Translations under genes and position numbers: made by a program
Shown: piece by piece, positions 44,054 through 52,668 of the stretch
Numbering within the stretch: position 1 is the first letter of the stretch
Layout of the letters: each line of letters starts with the position of its first letter
Notes under the pieces: model-generated
The model's database searches: none
What the model saw: the letters and a program-made list of their open reading frames with translations, nothing else
Told to the model about the DNA's origin: nothing
NCBI GenBank assembly: GCA_019116525.1
Contig: DXBM01000050.1
Coordinates: 62,001 to 126,000, forward strand
DNA: 64,000 nt
Origin: Candidatus Olsenella pullistercoris
GTDB taxonomy: Bacteria; Actinomycetota; Coriobacteriia; Coriobacteriales; Atopobiaceae
Direction of reading: 5' to 3'

Positions 44054-44356
44054 ATGACGACAGAAGCGACGAGCGCCGAGAAGAGCCCGGAGACCCGTGC
44101 GGTCATCACCGTGCTGGGCAGCGACCGCCCCGGCATCGTCGCGGCGGTCGCGAGCGCGCTCTCGGAGCGAGAGGCGAACATCCTCGACATCTCGCAGACC
44201 ATCCTGCAGGGCATCTTCACGATGACCATGCTCGTTGACCTTGCCTCCGCCGACTTCTCCGAGCTCAAGGCTTGCCTGGAGGAGCTCTCCGAGGGGCTTG
44301 GCGTGCAGATCACGATGCAGCGCGAGGAGGTCTTCCGGTTCATGTACCGGCTCTAG
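44054..44356 (+). CDS. ACT domain protein
   Basis: A 100-residue stand-alone ACT domain: AVITVLGSDRPGIVAAVASALSE, ANILDISQT and TMTMLVDLA. Such small ACT proteins (UPF0237-like) bind amino acids and usually precede a DUF711 gene; here citrate synthase follows instead, after a palindromic gap. ATG after AGGGAGGA. Confidence 0.87.
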   Translation: MTTEATSAEKSPETRAVITVLGSDRPGIVAAVASALSEREANILDISQTILQGIFTMTMLVDLASADFSELKACLEELSEGLGVQITMQREEVFRFMYRL

Positions 44357-44373
44357 CCCACCCGTTCCCGTGC

Positions 44374-44423
44374 CCCGTGTCCCACTTGTACCAGGTACAA
44401 GTGGGACGCAAGTGGGACACGGG
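44374..44423. repeat. GGGAC-type palindrome with competing arms
   Basis: GTCCCACTTGTACC (44379-44392) pairs perfectly with GGTACAAGTGGGAC (44394-44407). Alternatively CCCGTGTCCCACTTG (44374-44388) pairs with CAAGTGGGACACGGG (44409-44423). The two folds exclude each other. Confidence 0.7.
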
Positions 44424-44469
44424 CGCGCTGTCCTCCCGCCGACCGTCCCCTCAAAAGAAGGAGGCTTCC

Positions 44470-45921
44470 ATGATCAGAATTCCCAAGGGGGCCGGCTGGC
44501 CCATCCTCACCTCGCACGAGACGCCCGCCTTCGAGCACATAGCGGACGCGTACCCCATGCCCTCCGTGGGGCTGGGCCTGCCGCCCGTCTCGGACGGCCT
44601 CTACCACGGCTACGAGGCGGTCGACGTGGTGCCGAGCGAGCTCTACGCCAAGTACGACGTCAAGCGCGGCCTGCGCAACGCCGACGGCTCGGGCGTCCTC
44701 GTGGGCCTCACGACGATCTCCAACGTGCACGGCTACAACAGGACCGACCACGGGATCGAGCCGGACGACGGCGACCTGGTGTACCGCGGCTACCACGTGG
44801 CCGACCTCATCACGGCCGCGCAGAGGGAGGACCGCTTTGGCTACGAGGAGGTCGCGTACCTGCTCATTGCCGGCAAGCTGCCCACGCGCGAGGAGCTCGA
44901 CGACTTCCGCGCGCGCATCGACGCCCGCAAGCAGCTCCCCGAGGGTTACCTGAGCGTGTTCCCGCGCGCCACGTACAGCCACAGCATCATGAACGTGCTG
45001 CAGCGCGCGACGCTGCTGCTCTACGCCTTTGACCCCACGCCCGACGACATCTCGCCCACGCACGAGATCGACGTCGCGCTCTCGCTGCTCGGCCGCTGGC
45101 CGCGAACGGCCGCCGTGGCGCACGCCGCGCACGTGGCCGAGCAGAACGACACGAAGCTCATGGTGCCGCCCGTGCGCGAGGGCTACTCGATGGCCGAGAC
45201 GGTGCTCGACGTCCTGAAGAGCGACGAGGGCTTCACGCACGAGGAGGCCATGCTCCTCGACGTCATGCTCGTCCTGCACGCCGAGCACGGCGGCGGCAAC
45301 AACTCCACGTTCACCACTCGCGTGCTCTCGTCCTCCGGGACCGACGCCTACTCCGCCTACGCTGCCGCCATCGGCTCGCTCAAGGGCCCCAAGCACGGCG
45401 GCGCCAACTTCAAGGCGGGCGACATGATCGAGGACGTCGCGGCCCACGTGCGCAACTGGGACAACGATGACGAGGTCGCAGACTACCTCGCCAAGATCCT
45501 GCGCAAGGAGGCCTTTGACGGGGCCGGGCTGCTCTATGGCCTGGGGCACGCCGTCTACACCAAGACCGACCCGCGCGCCGAGATCATCCGCGAGTACGCG
45601 CGCAAGCTCGCCGAGCAGAAGGGCCAGGTCGAGAAGCTCGACCTCATCGCGAGCATCGAGCGGCTCGGGCCACAGGTCATGCGTGACGTCCGCGGCATCA
45701 CCAAGCCCATCAGCACCAACATCGACATGTACACGGGCTTCGTCTACTCGATGCTCGGCATCCCGCAGGACCTCTTCACGCCCATCTTCGCCATGGCGCG
45801 CCTCGCCGGCTGGACCGCGCACCGCATGGAGGAGCTCTACGGCGCGGGCCGCATCATCCGACCCGCCTACAACTCCGTCATGCCCCACGGCGGCGACTAC
45901 GTCCCGCTCGCCGAGCGCTAG
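44470..45921 (+). CDS. Citrate synthase
   Basis: A 483-residue citrate/2-methylcitrate synthase condensing oxaloacetate with acetyl-CoA. Catalytic regions are LHAEHGGGNNSTF, GPKHGGAN and NIDMYTGFVYSML. The N-terminal extension is longer than in the standard short enzyme and resembles those of anaerobic Firmicutes and Coriobacteria. ATG follows AAGGAGG. No other TCA genes are nearby, so it probably supplies glutamate synthesis. Confidence 0.92.
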   Translation: MIRIPKGAGWPILTSHETPAFEHIADAYPMPSVGLGLPPVSDGLYHGYEAVDVVPSELYAKYDVKRGLRNADGSGVLVGLTTISNVHGYNRTDHGIEPDDGDLVYRGYHVADLITAAQREDRFGYEEVAYLLIAGKLPTREELDDFRARIDARKQLPEGYLSVFPRATYSHSIMNVLQRATLLLYAFDPTPDDISPTHEIDVALSLLGRWPRTAAVAHAAHVAEQNDTKLMVPPVREGYSMAETVLDVLKSDEGFTHEEAMLLDVMLVLHAEHGGGNNSTFTTRVLSSSGTDAYSAYAAAIGSLKGPKHGGANFKAGDMIEDVAAHVRNWDNDDEVADYLAKILRKEAFDGAGLLYGLGHAVYTKTDPRAEIIREYARKLAEQKGQVEKLDLIASIERLGPQVMRDVRGITKPISTNIDMYTGFVYSMLGIPQDLFTPIFAMARLAGWTAHRMEELYGAGRIIRPAYNSVMPHGGDYVPLAER

Positions 45922-45955
45922 GACGCCCGAGAAGAACCTCCCCCTCGCAACAGGA

Positions 45956-45992
45956 GACGGCCGCCGCAGCGGGTGCTGCGACGGCCGTCGTC
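45956..45992. terminator. Bidirectional terminator between citrate synthase and kup
   Basis: GACGGCCGCCGCAGC and GCTGCGACGGCCGTC form a 15-bp stem with one mismatch between two convergent genes. Confidence 0.7.
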
Positions 45993-46013
45993 ATCTACCA
46001 TGGGCGCAGGGCG

Positions 46014-48239
46014 CTACTCCTCTTCGCCCTCGTCCTCCTCGTCGAGGGTGAGCGGCTTGAAGACCGCGGTGTCGCCGCCGACGAGCCCCTTTGCCTCCTC
46101 GGCCTGGGCATCGCGCTCGTCTCTCATCTGAGCGGAGAAGATGTCCTCGTCCTCCTCCGCGTCCTGGCTCGCGTTTCTCGCCGCGACCTGGGGGGCAACG
46201 TCGGCGAGGTCTCGCCTCGTGAGCTTGTGCTGGCGCTTGGTCTTGGAGAAGAGCGGCACGTACTCGAAGATGACGCCCGAGTTCTCGAGGCCGTACCAGC
46301 GCGCGGGCGAGCCGCAGAAGCCGCGAATGAGGTACTTGAGCTCGATGATGCGCTGGTCGAACCCGGAGAGGTCGGTCTCGGGGGAGAGCATCTTGCGGAT
46401 GAGGCAGAAGCGGAAGTCGCCGACCGGGCCGCGCTCGCGGTAGATCGAGTACTTGTGGTTCTGCGGCGCGAGCTGCCCGCGCTCCACGAGGTCGGCCACG
46501 ATCTGGTAGAGGTAGGTGTTGATGCGCTGGTTCACCTTGAAGCCAAGGCGCAGCTGCACCTTGAAGAGGAAGTCGGTGCCGAAGTCGTTGATGATGAACT
46601 CGTGCGTGTGCGGCTCGTCGGTCACCCGGACGTTCAGGAAGTAGTACGCCTTGGCGCGCTTGGGCCGCTTGTCGAGGATCGAGTAGAGGATGTCTCGGTC
46701 GAGCTTGTCGAACGAGGAGTCGTTGGTGAGGAACACCAGGTTGTCCGCGGTGAGCGGGTAGTCCTCGTCGTGCGAGAGGTCAAAGATCTGGTCGAGGTAC
46801 TCGTTCACGGGCAGAAACACCGTCTGGGTGCGCTCGACGGCGGTGCCACGGCGCCACACGTACATCACGACGAAGATGAGGAAGCTCATGATCACGGTGA
46901 AGTAGCCGCCGTGGAAGAACTTGGTCAGGCTCGAGAAGAAGAACATGAACTCGATGGCGCCAAAGAAGACCGCGAAGGGAACGGCGAGCACTGGCTTGTA
47001 CTGGACGCGCGCGAGATAGACGGTCAGAAGGATCGTGGTCATGAGCATCGTGACCGTGATGGCGAGGCCGTACGCCGCCTCCATGTGGGCCGAGGTCTGG
47101 AAGAGCAGGACCACGCAGATGCACCCGATCCACATGATGCTGTTGACGAGCGGGATGTAGATCTGGCCCTTGGTCTCGGAGGGGTAGTTGATGCGCATGT
47201 GCGGCATGAGGTCAAGGCGGACGGCCTCGGAGACGATGGAGTAGGAGCCGGTGATGAGCGCCTGCGAGGCGATGATCGCGGCGAAGGTGGAGAGGATGAC
47301 CGAGAAGACGCGGACCTGCTCGGGGAGCATCTGGAAGAACGGGTTCAGGTCTGAGATGGACCCGAGCTCGGGGTTGCCGGCGTTGGCGATGATCCAGGCG
47401 CCCTGGCCGAGGTAGTTGAGGATGAGGCAGACCTTGACGAAGGGCCAGGTGGCGTAGATGTTGGGCTTGCCCACGTGGCCCATGTCGGAGTAGAGGGCCT
47501 CGGCGCCGGTGGTGCAGAGGAACACGTTACCGAGCACCATGAGGCCAGCGGCGTTGAGGTTGCCGTCAAAGAGGAACGTGATGCCGCGCACGGGGTTGAA
47601 GGCGCGCAGGACGCCCAGGTCGAGGCCGAGGTTCATGAGGCCGGCGCCGCCGAGGAAGAGGAACCACAGCGTCATCACCGGGCCGAAGAGCTTGCCGATT
47701 GTGGAGGTGCCCGCCTTCTGCATGAAGAACAGCACGCACAGGATGCAGATGACGATCACGACCACGATGCTCTGGTTGTCGCCGATGAGGGAGTAGATGA
47801 AGTCAACGGTCCTCAGGCCCTCGATCGCGGTGGTGACGGTGACGGCGGGCGTGAGGATGCCATCGGCGAGAAGCGCGGCGCCGCCGATCATGGCCGGGAT
47901 GATGAGCCACTTCCCGCAGCGCTTGACGAGGCTGTAGAGCGCGAAGATGCCGCCCTCGTTGTGGTTGTCCGCCTTCATGGCCACGAGTACGTACTTGACC
48001 GTGGTGATGAGGGTCAGCGTCCAGATGATGAGCGAAAGGGCGCCCAGGACGACGTCCTCGGACATGGTGGCGAGGCCGCCGTTGCCGGCGATGATCGCCT
48101 TGAGGGTGTACATCGGGCTCGTGCCGATGTCTCCGTACACGACGCCCAGGGTGACGAGGATCATGCCTGCGGAAAGGGGGATTCCCGTGTACCTTGCCCT
48201 GCTCCTCGTGCTGGACAGGGGCTTGCTCTCAGGTGCCAT
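46014..48239 (-). CDS. kup: Potassium uptake protein Kup
   Basis: A 741-residue KUP/HAK K+ transporter. VVYGDIGTSPMYTLKAI is the family N-terminal signature; about twelve membrane helices run to residue 460. A soluble C-terminal domain follows with DTAVFKPLTLDEEDE at the end, longer and more acidic than usual. The ATG at 48239 gives a short N-terminal tail; the frame from 48494 lacks the family sequence. Confidence 0.93.
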   Translation of the reverse strand: MAPESKPLSSTRSRARYTGIPLSAGMILVTLGVVYGDIGTSPMYTLKAIIAGNGGLATMSEDVVLGALSLIIWTLTLITTVKYVLVAMKADNHNEGGIFALYSLVKRCGKWLIIPAMIGGAALLADGILTPAVTVTTAIEGLRTVDFIYSLIGDNQSIVVVIVICILCVLFFMQKAGTSTIGKLFGPVMTLWFLFLGGAGLMNLGLDLGVLRAFNPVRGITFLFDGNLNAAGLMVLGNVFLCTTGAEALYSDMGHVGKPNIYATWPFVKVCLILNYLGQGAWIIANAGNPELGSISDLNPFFQMLPEQVRVFSVILSTFAAIIASQALITGSYSIVSEAVRLDLMPHMRINYPSETKGQIYIPLVNSIMWIGCICVVLLFQTSAHMEAAYGLAITVTMLMTTILLTVYLARVQYKPVLAVPFAVFFGAIEFMFFFSSLTKFFHGGYFTVIMSFLIFVVMYVWRRGTAVERTQTVFLPVNEYLDQIFDLSHDEDYPLTADNLVFLTNDSSFDKLDRDILYSILDKRPKRAKAYYFLNVRVTDEPHTHEFIINDFGTDFLFKVQLRLGFKVNQRINTYLYQIVADLVERGQLAPQNHKYSIYRERGPVGDFRFCLIRKMLSPETDLSGFDQRIIELKYLIRGFCGSPARWYGLENSGVIFEYVPLFSKTKRQHKLTRRDLADVAPQVAARNASQDAEEDEDIFSAQMRDERDAQAEEAKGLVGGDTAVFKPLTLDEEDEGEEE

Positions 48240-48302
48240 GTAGCTCCAAACTCGATGCCAACAGATGCGCCCGGGGCCCGGGAGTGCGCCCTCGGGACGA
48301 TG

Positions 48303-48335
48303 CCCCAGCATAACACTTTTGCATGCGACTAGAAT
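48303..48335. promoter_or_regulatory. Divergent -10 boxes for kup and the S10 peptidase
   Basis: Plus-strand TAGAAT at 48330-48335 for the peptidase. On the minus strand, a TTATGCT stretch near 48307-48313 could serve kup. Confidence 0.45.
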
Positions 48336-48369
48336 GGGCGTCAGGTAAGGCAACAGGAAGGGGAGGCAA

Positions 48370-49881
48370 ATGGTTGAGGAGAGTGCCGAGAAGGTCGCGG
48401 GCGCCCAGGCGCCCAGGGCATGCGCGGCGGGCTTTGCCACGGTGCCGGCCGAGCGGTGCGCGGAGGTTCCCGAGAGCGCGACCGCGCGCCTCACGTGGAC
48501 CGACGGCGAGCGCTCGATCGACTACGCGGCGACGGCGGGGCACGTGGAGGTGCGCGACGACGCGGGCGCCCTTCTCGGCAGGATGTTCTCCCTCTCCTAC
48601 GTGGCCGTTGACGCCGACGGCAGGCCCGACGCGAGCCGGCCGGTGACCTTTGCCTACAACGGCGGTCCCGGCTCGAGCTCGGTGCCGATCAACTTTGGCG
48701 GCATCGGCCCGCGTCGCGTGGTCACCGACGGCACGCGTCACCTGCGCGCGGACGCCCCGCTCGAGGACAACCCCCACACGCTGCTCGCCGAGTCCGACGT
48801 GGTGTTTCTCGACGCGCTCGGAACGGGCTGGTCGCGCCTTGCCGAGGACGTTGACCCCAAGAAGGTCTTTTGCACCGACGGCGACGCCGACGCCTTCGCT
48901 CGCGCGATCTGCGCGTGGCTCACGGAGAGCGGCCGCTGGTCGAGCCCGCTCTACCTCTTCGGCGAGTCCTACGGCACGATCAGGAACTCCGTGCTCATGC
49001 GCCTCCTGGGGGAGCGCGGCGTCCAGCTCACGGGCGTGGTCATGCTCTCTGCCGTCCTCAACACGGTGCCCCTGCTCTGCCCTGGGGAGGATGCGTACTA
49101 CGTGGGCATGATGCCCACGATGGCAGCTGGCGCGCAGTTCTTTGGGAAGGCGGGCGCGGGCGTTGACGAGGACGAGTGGTTCGATCGCGCGATGGCCTTC
49201 GCGGAGGACGAGCTCGCCCCGGCGCTCTTGCGCGGGGACCGCCTGGGCGCCGAGCGAGAGGTCGCTGAGGGCCTGGCTTCCTACCTGGGCCTCTCCGTGG
49301 AGCACGTCCTGTCGCGCCACCTGCGGGTGGACCTTCTCGACTTCCGCACGCACGTGCTCGCCGACGAGGGGCGCGTCTGCGGGCGGCTCGACGTGCGCTA
49401 CGTGTCGGACGGCCCCTCTCCCGTGCAGGGCACGAACGACTGGATCGCTGAGGAGGACGCGGCGGACGACGCCCTGAACGGCGCCTGGGTCCTCTCGATG
49501 CGGCGCTTCTGCGCCGACGTGCTGGGCTACGAGGGCCCCGCGCGCTACCTGGGCAACAACTACGGCAAGGTGGGGGAGAGCTGGGACTGGAGCCACGAGG
49601 CGCCCGGGCTGGGCCGCGTGGCCACGCCCAACGTGGCGCTCGACGTGGCGCTGGCGCTGCGCCGCAACCCCACCTGCAAGCTCGCCATCATCGGCGGTCG
49701 CTTTGACGCCGCGACGCCGTGGGAGAACGTCGTCCGCGACATGAGCGGGCAGTTCCTCTCGGAGGGGCTCAAGGAGCGCGTGAGCTGGTACCGCGTGGGG
49801 AGCGGCCACATGGCCTACACCGACGACGCGGCGCTCGCGCAGATGGGCGCCGACATGCACGAGTTCTACGAGAAGCGCTAG
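48370..49881 (+). CDS. S10 family serine carboxypeptidase-like peptidase
   Basis: A 503-residue S10 peptidase. The oxyanion motif is NGGPGSSS, the nucleophile is in LYLFGESYG, Asp is in GGRFDAATPW and His in VGSGHMAY. There is no signal peptide, unlike eukaryotic carboxypeptidases, so it is probably cytoplasmic and acts on short peptides. ATG follows GGAAGGGGAGG. Confidence 0.88.
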   Translation: MVEESAEKVAGAQAPRACAAGFATVPAERCAEVPESATARLTWTDGERSIDYAATAGHVEVRDDAGALLGRMFSLSYVAVDADGRPDASRPVTFAYNGGPGSSSVPINFGGIGPRRVVTDGTRHLRADAPLEDNPHTLLAESDVVFLDALGTGWSRLAEDVDPKKVFCTDGDADAFARAICAWLTESGRWSSPLYLFGESYGTIRNSVLMRLLGERGVQLTGVVMLSAVLNTVPLLCPGEDAYYVGMMPTMAAGAQFFGKAGAGVDEDEWFDRAMAFAEDELAPALLRGDRLGAEREVAEGLASYLGLSVEHVLSRHLRVDLLDFRTHVLADEGRVCGRLDVRYVSDGPSPVQGTNDWIAEEDAADDALNGAWVLSMRRFCADVLGYEGPARYLGNNYGKVGESWDWSHEAPGLGRVATPNVALDVALALRRNPTCKLAIIGGRFDAATPWENVVRDMSGQFLSEGLKERVSWYRVGSGHMAYTDDAALAQMGADMHEFYEKR

Positions 49882-49934
49882 GGCGGCGAGGAGCGCTCGG
49901 GCGGCGGGCCCCTGCTTCTGGGCGGGTCCCGCTT

Positions 49935-50187
49935 CTGATTTCCGGATGTCAGGCAAGGGGGCTTCTGATTTCCGGATGTCAGACAATGGGGCTTCTGATA
50001 TCCGGATGTCAGACAATGGGGCTTCTGATTTCCGGATGTCAGACGACATGGCTTCTGATTTCCGGATGTCAGACGCGTGCGAGATGTTCTTCTCGCGTGT
50101 ATCCTGCTGTTATGTGAACGCGCGCCTGCCGACGTCGTCTGATATCCGGATGTCAGACAAGCTCTGCCGCTGATATCCGGATATCAG
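49935..50187. repeat. Array of seven 18-bp palindromes CTGATWTCCGGATRTCAG
   Basis: Five copies start at 49935, 49965, 49995, 50025 and 50055, exactly 30 bp apart with similar 12-bp spacers. Two more lie at 50139-50156 and 50170-50187. The last is a perfect palindrome, CTGATATCCGGATATCAG. TGTTCTTCTCGCG at about 50084-50096 lies between the groups and GGCGAGAAGAACGG at 50213 follows. It looks like a multi-site operator or a tandem repeat, upstream of the methyltransferase gene. Confidence 0.92.
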
Positions 50188-50267
50188 GCAAAGCAGCGGG
50201 GCGCAGCGTGGCGAGAAGAACGGCGCGGCGAGAAGAGCGTCGCGCACGACGGGCGAGAGGTGACCCG

Positions 50268-52514
50268 ATGGAGTTTGTGGCAACGTGCCCGAAGGGCTTC
50301 GAGCGGCTGCTGGCGGACGAGCTGAGGACGCTCGGAACGTCGCAGGTGAGGCCGCTCGCCGGCCAGGTGAGCTTTGGCGGCGGGCTGACGGACGCGTACC
50401 GCGCGTGCCTGTGGTCGCGGCTTGCGTCGCACGTGCTGCTCGTGCTCGCGCGCGTGGACGCTCACGACTCCGATGCCCTCTACGAGGGGGTGCGCGCCCT
50501 CGAGTGGGAGGGCCACATCGCCCCCGGCGCGAGTTTTGTGGTGGACGCGCACGGCACGAACGCCCAGCTCAGAAACACTCAGTTCGTGGCGCTGCGCACC
50601 AAGGACGCCATCTGCGACCGCGTGAGCGCGGCGCGCGGCGCGCGGCCCGTCGTGGACACCGCGCGCGCGGACGTGACCGTCTCGGTGAGGCTCTCCGGCC
50701 AGCGCGCCACCGTCTCGATTGACCTTGCGGGCGAGCCGCTCTTCCGGCGCGGCTACGACTCGCGCACGGAGGCGCGCGTGGCTCCGCTGCGGCCCGACTA
50801 CGCGGCGGTCCTGCTTGCCGCAGGCGGCTGGGAGCGCGTCGCGCGCTCCGGGAAGGCCGTGCTCGCGGCGCTCTGGCCAGGGCAGGGAAGTCTGCTGGTG
50901 GAGGCTGCCGAGGCAGCGCTCGACCGTGCTCCGGGGCTGCTTCGGTCGCGCTGGGGCTTTGCGGGCTGGGCCGGGCATGACGCCGCGGCCTGGGATGCCC
51001 TTGTCGCCGAGGCGGACGCGCGCGCAGAGGCGGGAGAGAGGCGCGGCGGCTGCACGCTGCTCGCCGCCGACGGTCGCGCGGGCGCCATGGCGGCGTGCCG
51101 TCAGGCGCTTCGCGCGGCGGGATTGGCCGTGGAGCCCGCGTTCTTCTCGCCGGCTGAGGTTGCCGCGGCGGCGCGCGAGGCTGGGGCGGGGCATGCGCTC
51201 GCGGTCGCCGACCTCTCTTGGATCGGCGAGACCGCGCTTGCGAGCGAGGCGTCTGCGCTCGCGGGCCTTGCCGGCGCGGCCGGGCTGCCCGCCGCCGTGC
51301 TCTCTCGCGACGCGACGCCCGGCGCTGCCCTGGGTGCCGCCCCTGCGAGCACGATTGGCGTGTTCGTGGGGCGCGACGAGGCGACGCTTCGCGTCTTTGA
51401 CGGCACCGACGAGCCTGTCCGGCTGCCGACCGTCGAGCTTGCTGGCGGCGAGCGCGTGAGCGTGCTCGTTGCCGCCTCGGACCAGTTCGCCGCGCGCCTC
51501 GCTAAGGTCGCGCGGCTGCGTGCCAAGTGGGCTCGTCGCGAGGACGTGACGTGCTATCGGGTCTATGACGCTGACCTGCCGGACTACGCCGTGGCGATCG
51601 ACCTGTACGAGGGCTCGGAGACCCCGGGCCGCTGGCTCCAGGTCGCCGAGTACGCCCCGCCCCGCGGCGTGGATCCGGAGCTTGCGCGGCGCCGTCTGCT
51701 CGACGTGCTCTCGATCGCCCCGCGCGTCCTCGGGGTCGACCCGGCGGACGTGAGCGTCCGCGTGCGCACGCGTGCCCGCGGCGGGTCGCAGTACGCTGAC
51801 GAGGCGCGCGCGAGCGAGCGCGACAGACGCGGCGCCCGCCCCTCTCGCCGCCAGGGCGTCGTGGAGCTGCCGGCGGGCTCTCACCTTGTCGACGAGGGCG
51901 GCCTCACCTTTGAGGTGAACTTTGACGCCCGGCACGACTGCGGGATCTTCCTGGACCACCGTGAGACCCGCGCGCGCCTGCGCGAGATGATGAAGCAGAC
52001 GCGCGGCTCCAAGCGCTTCCTCAACCTCTTTGCCTACACGGGCACGGCGACCTGCTACGCTGCGGACGGCGGCGCCAAGCACACCACCACGGTGGACCTC
52101 TCGCGGCCGTCGCTCGAGTGGGCGCGGCGCAACATGGCGCGCAACGGCTTCACGGGACCCGAGCACGAGTTCGTGCAGGCAGACGTGCTCGCGTGGGTCT
52201 CTGAGCAGCGCCACACGCGCAACCGCTGGGACCTCGTCTTCTGCGACGTGCCGACGTTCTCCAACTCTGCGCGCATGCGCCGGGCGTCCTTTGACGTGCA
52301 GCGCGACCACGCGGAGCTCGTAATCGGCGTGTCTCGCCTGCTCACGCGCGACGGGCGCGCGATTTTCTCGTGCAACCTGCGCGGCTTCAAGCCCGACGTC
52401 GAGAAGCTCGAGCGCGCCGGGGTGCGGCTGACCGACATCACCGACGAGACTATCCCTGAGGACTTCTCGCGCAACCGGAAGATTCACCACGCCTACCTCG
52501 TGGAGCGCGTCTAG
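50268..52514 (+). CDS. RlmKL-like 23S rRNA methyltransferase with degenerate first catalytic domain
   Basis: A 748-residue protein with the RlmKL layout: THUMP (1-155), a first methyltransferase domain (about 160-380) and a second, RlmK-type domain (about 430-748). The RlmK SAM site NLFAYTGTATCYAADGG (from residue 586) and DVPTFSNSARM are present. In the first domain the expected DPMCGSGTLLIEAA is WPGQGSLLVEAA (203-214), and NPPYGER is replaced near ADLSWIGE (314). It therefore probably performs m7G methylation but not m2G. ATG at 50268 after GAGAGG. Confidence 0.85.
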   Translation: MEFVATCPKGFERLLADELRTLGTSQVRPLAGQVSFGGGLTDAYRACLWSRLASHVLLVLARVDAHDSDALYEGVRALEWEGHIAPGASFVVDAHGTNAQLRNTQFVALRTKDAICDRVSAARGARPVVDTARADVTVSVRLSGQRATVSIDLAGEPLFRRGYDSRTEARVAPLRPDYAAVLLAAGGWERVARSGKAVLAALWPGQGSLLVEAAEAALDRAPGLLRSRWGFAGWAGHDAAAWDALVAEADARAEAGERRGGCTLLAADGRAGAMAACRQALRAAGLAVEPAFFSPAEVAAAAREAGAGHALAVADLSWIGETALASEASALAGLAGAAGLPAAVLSRDATPGAALGAAPASTIGVFVGRDEATLRVFDGTDEPVRLPTVELAGGERVSVLVAASDQFAARLAKVARLRAKWARREDVTCYRVYDADLPDYAVAIDLYEGSETPGRWLQVAEYAPPRGVDPELARRRLLDVLSIAPRVLGVDPADVSVRVRTRARGGSQYADEARASERDRRGARPSRRQGVVELPAGSHLVDEGGLTFEVNFDARHDCGIFLDHRETRARLREMMKQTRGSKRFLNLFAYTGTATCYAADGGAKHTTTVDLSRPSLEWARRNMARNGFTGPEHEFVQADVLAWVSEQRHTRNRWDLVFCDVPTFSNSARMRRASFDVQRDHAELVIGVSRLLTRDGRAIFSCNLRGFKPDVEKLERAGVRLTDITDETIPEDFSRNRKIHHAYLVERV

Positions 52515-52600
52515 GGCACCGCACGGGTCCTTCTCGCCCCGTCCGCCGCCGCGCCCCGCCCGCCCGCGTAGCGACCGTGGGCAGTCGGCGCCGACGTGAG

Positions 52601-52606
52601 TAGAAT
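52601..52606 (+). promoter_or_regulatory. -10 box of the phosphoglucomutase gene
   Basis: TAGAAT, 63 bp before the ATG. Confidence 0.5.
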
Positions 52607-52668
52607 CAGCCTGTACGTGTGTATGTGGCGCGGGCGCCGCTCGTGCCCTGGGAACAGATGGGGGAACA

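Noticed and set aside
49946..50173. Open frames on both strands with 10-residue repeats (for example GASDFRMSDN)
   Set aside because: They follow automatically from a 30-bp tandem repeat, have no good ribosome binding site, and the palindromic unit explains both strands.
49935..50187. CRISPR array
   Set aside because: Spacers are only 12 bp and nearly identical, the repeat is a short palindrome, and no cas gene is nearby.
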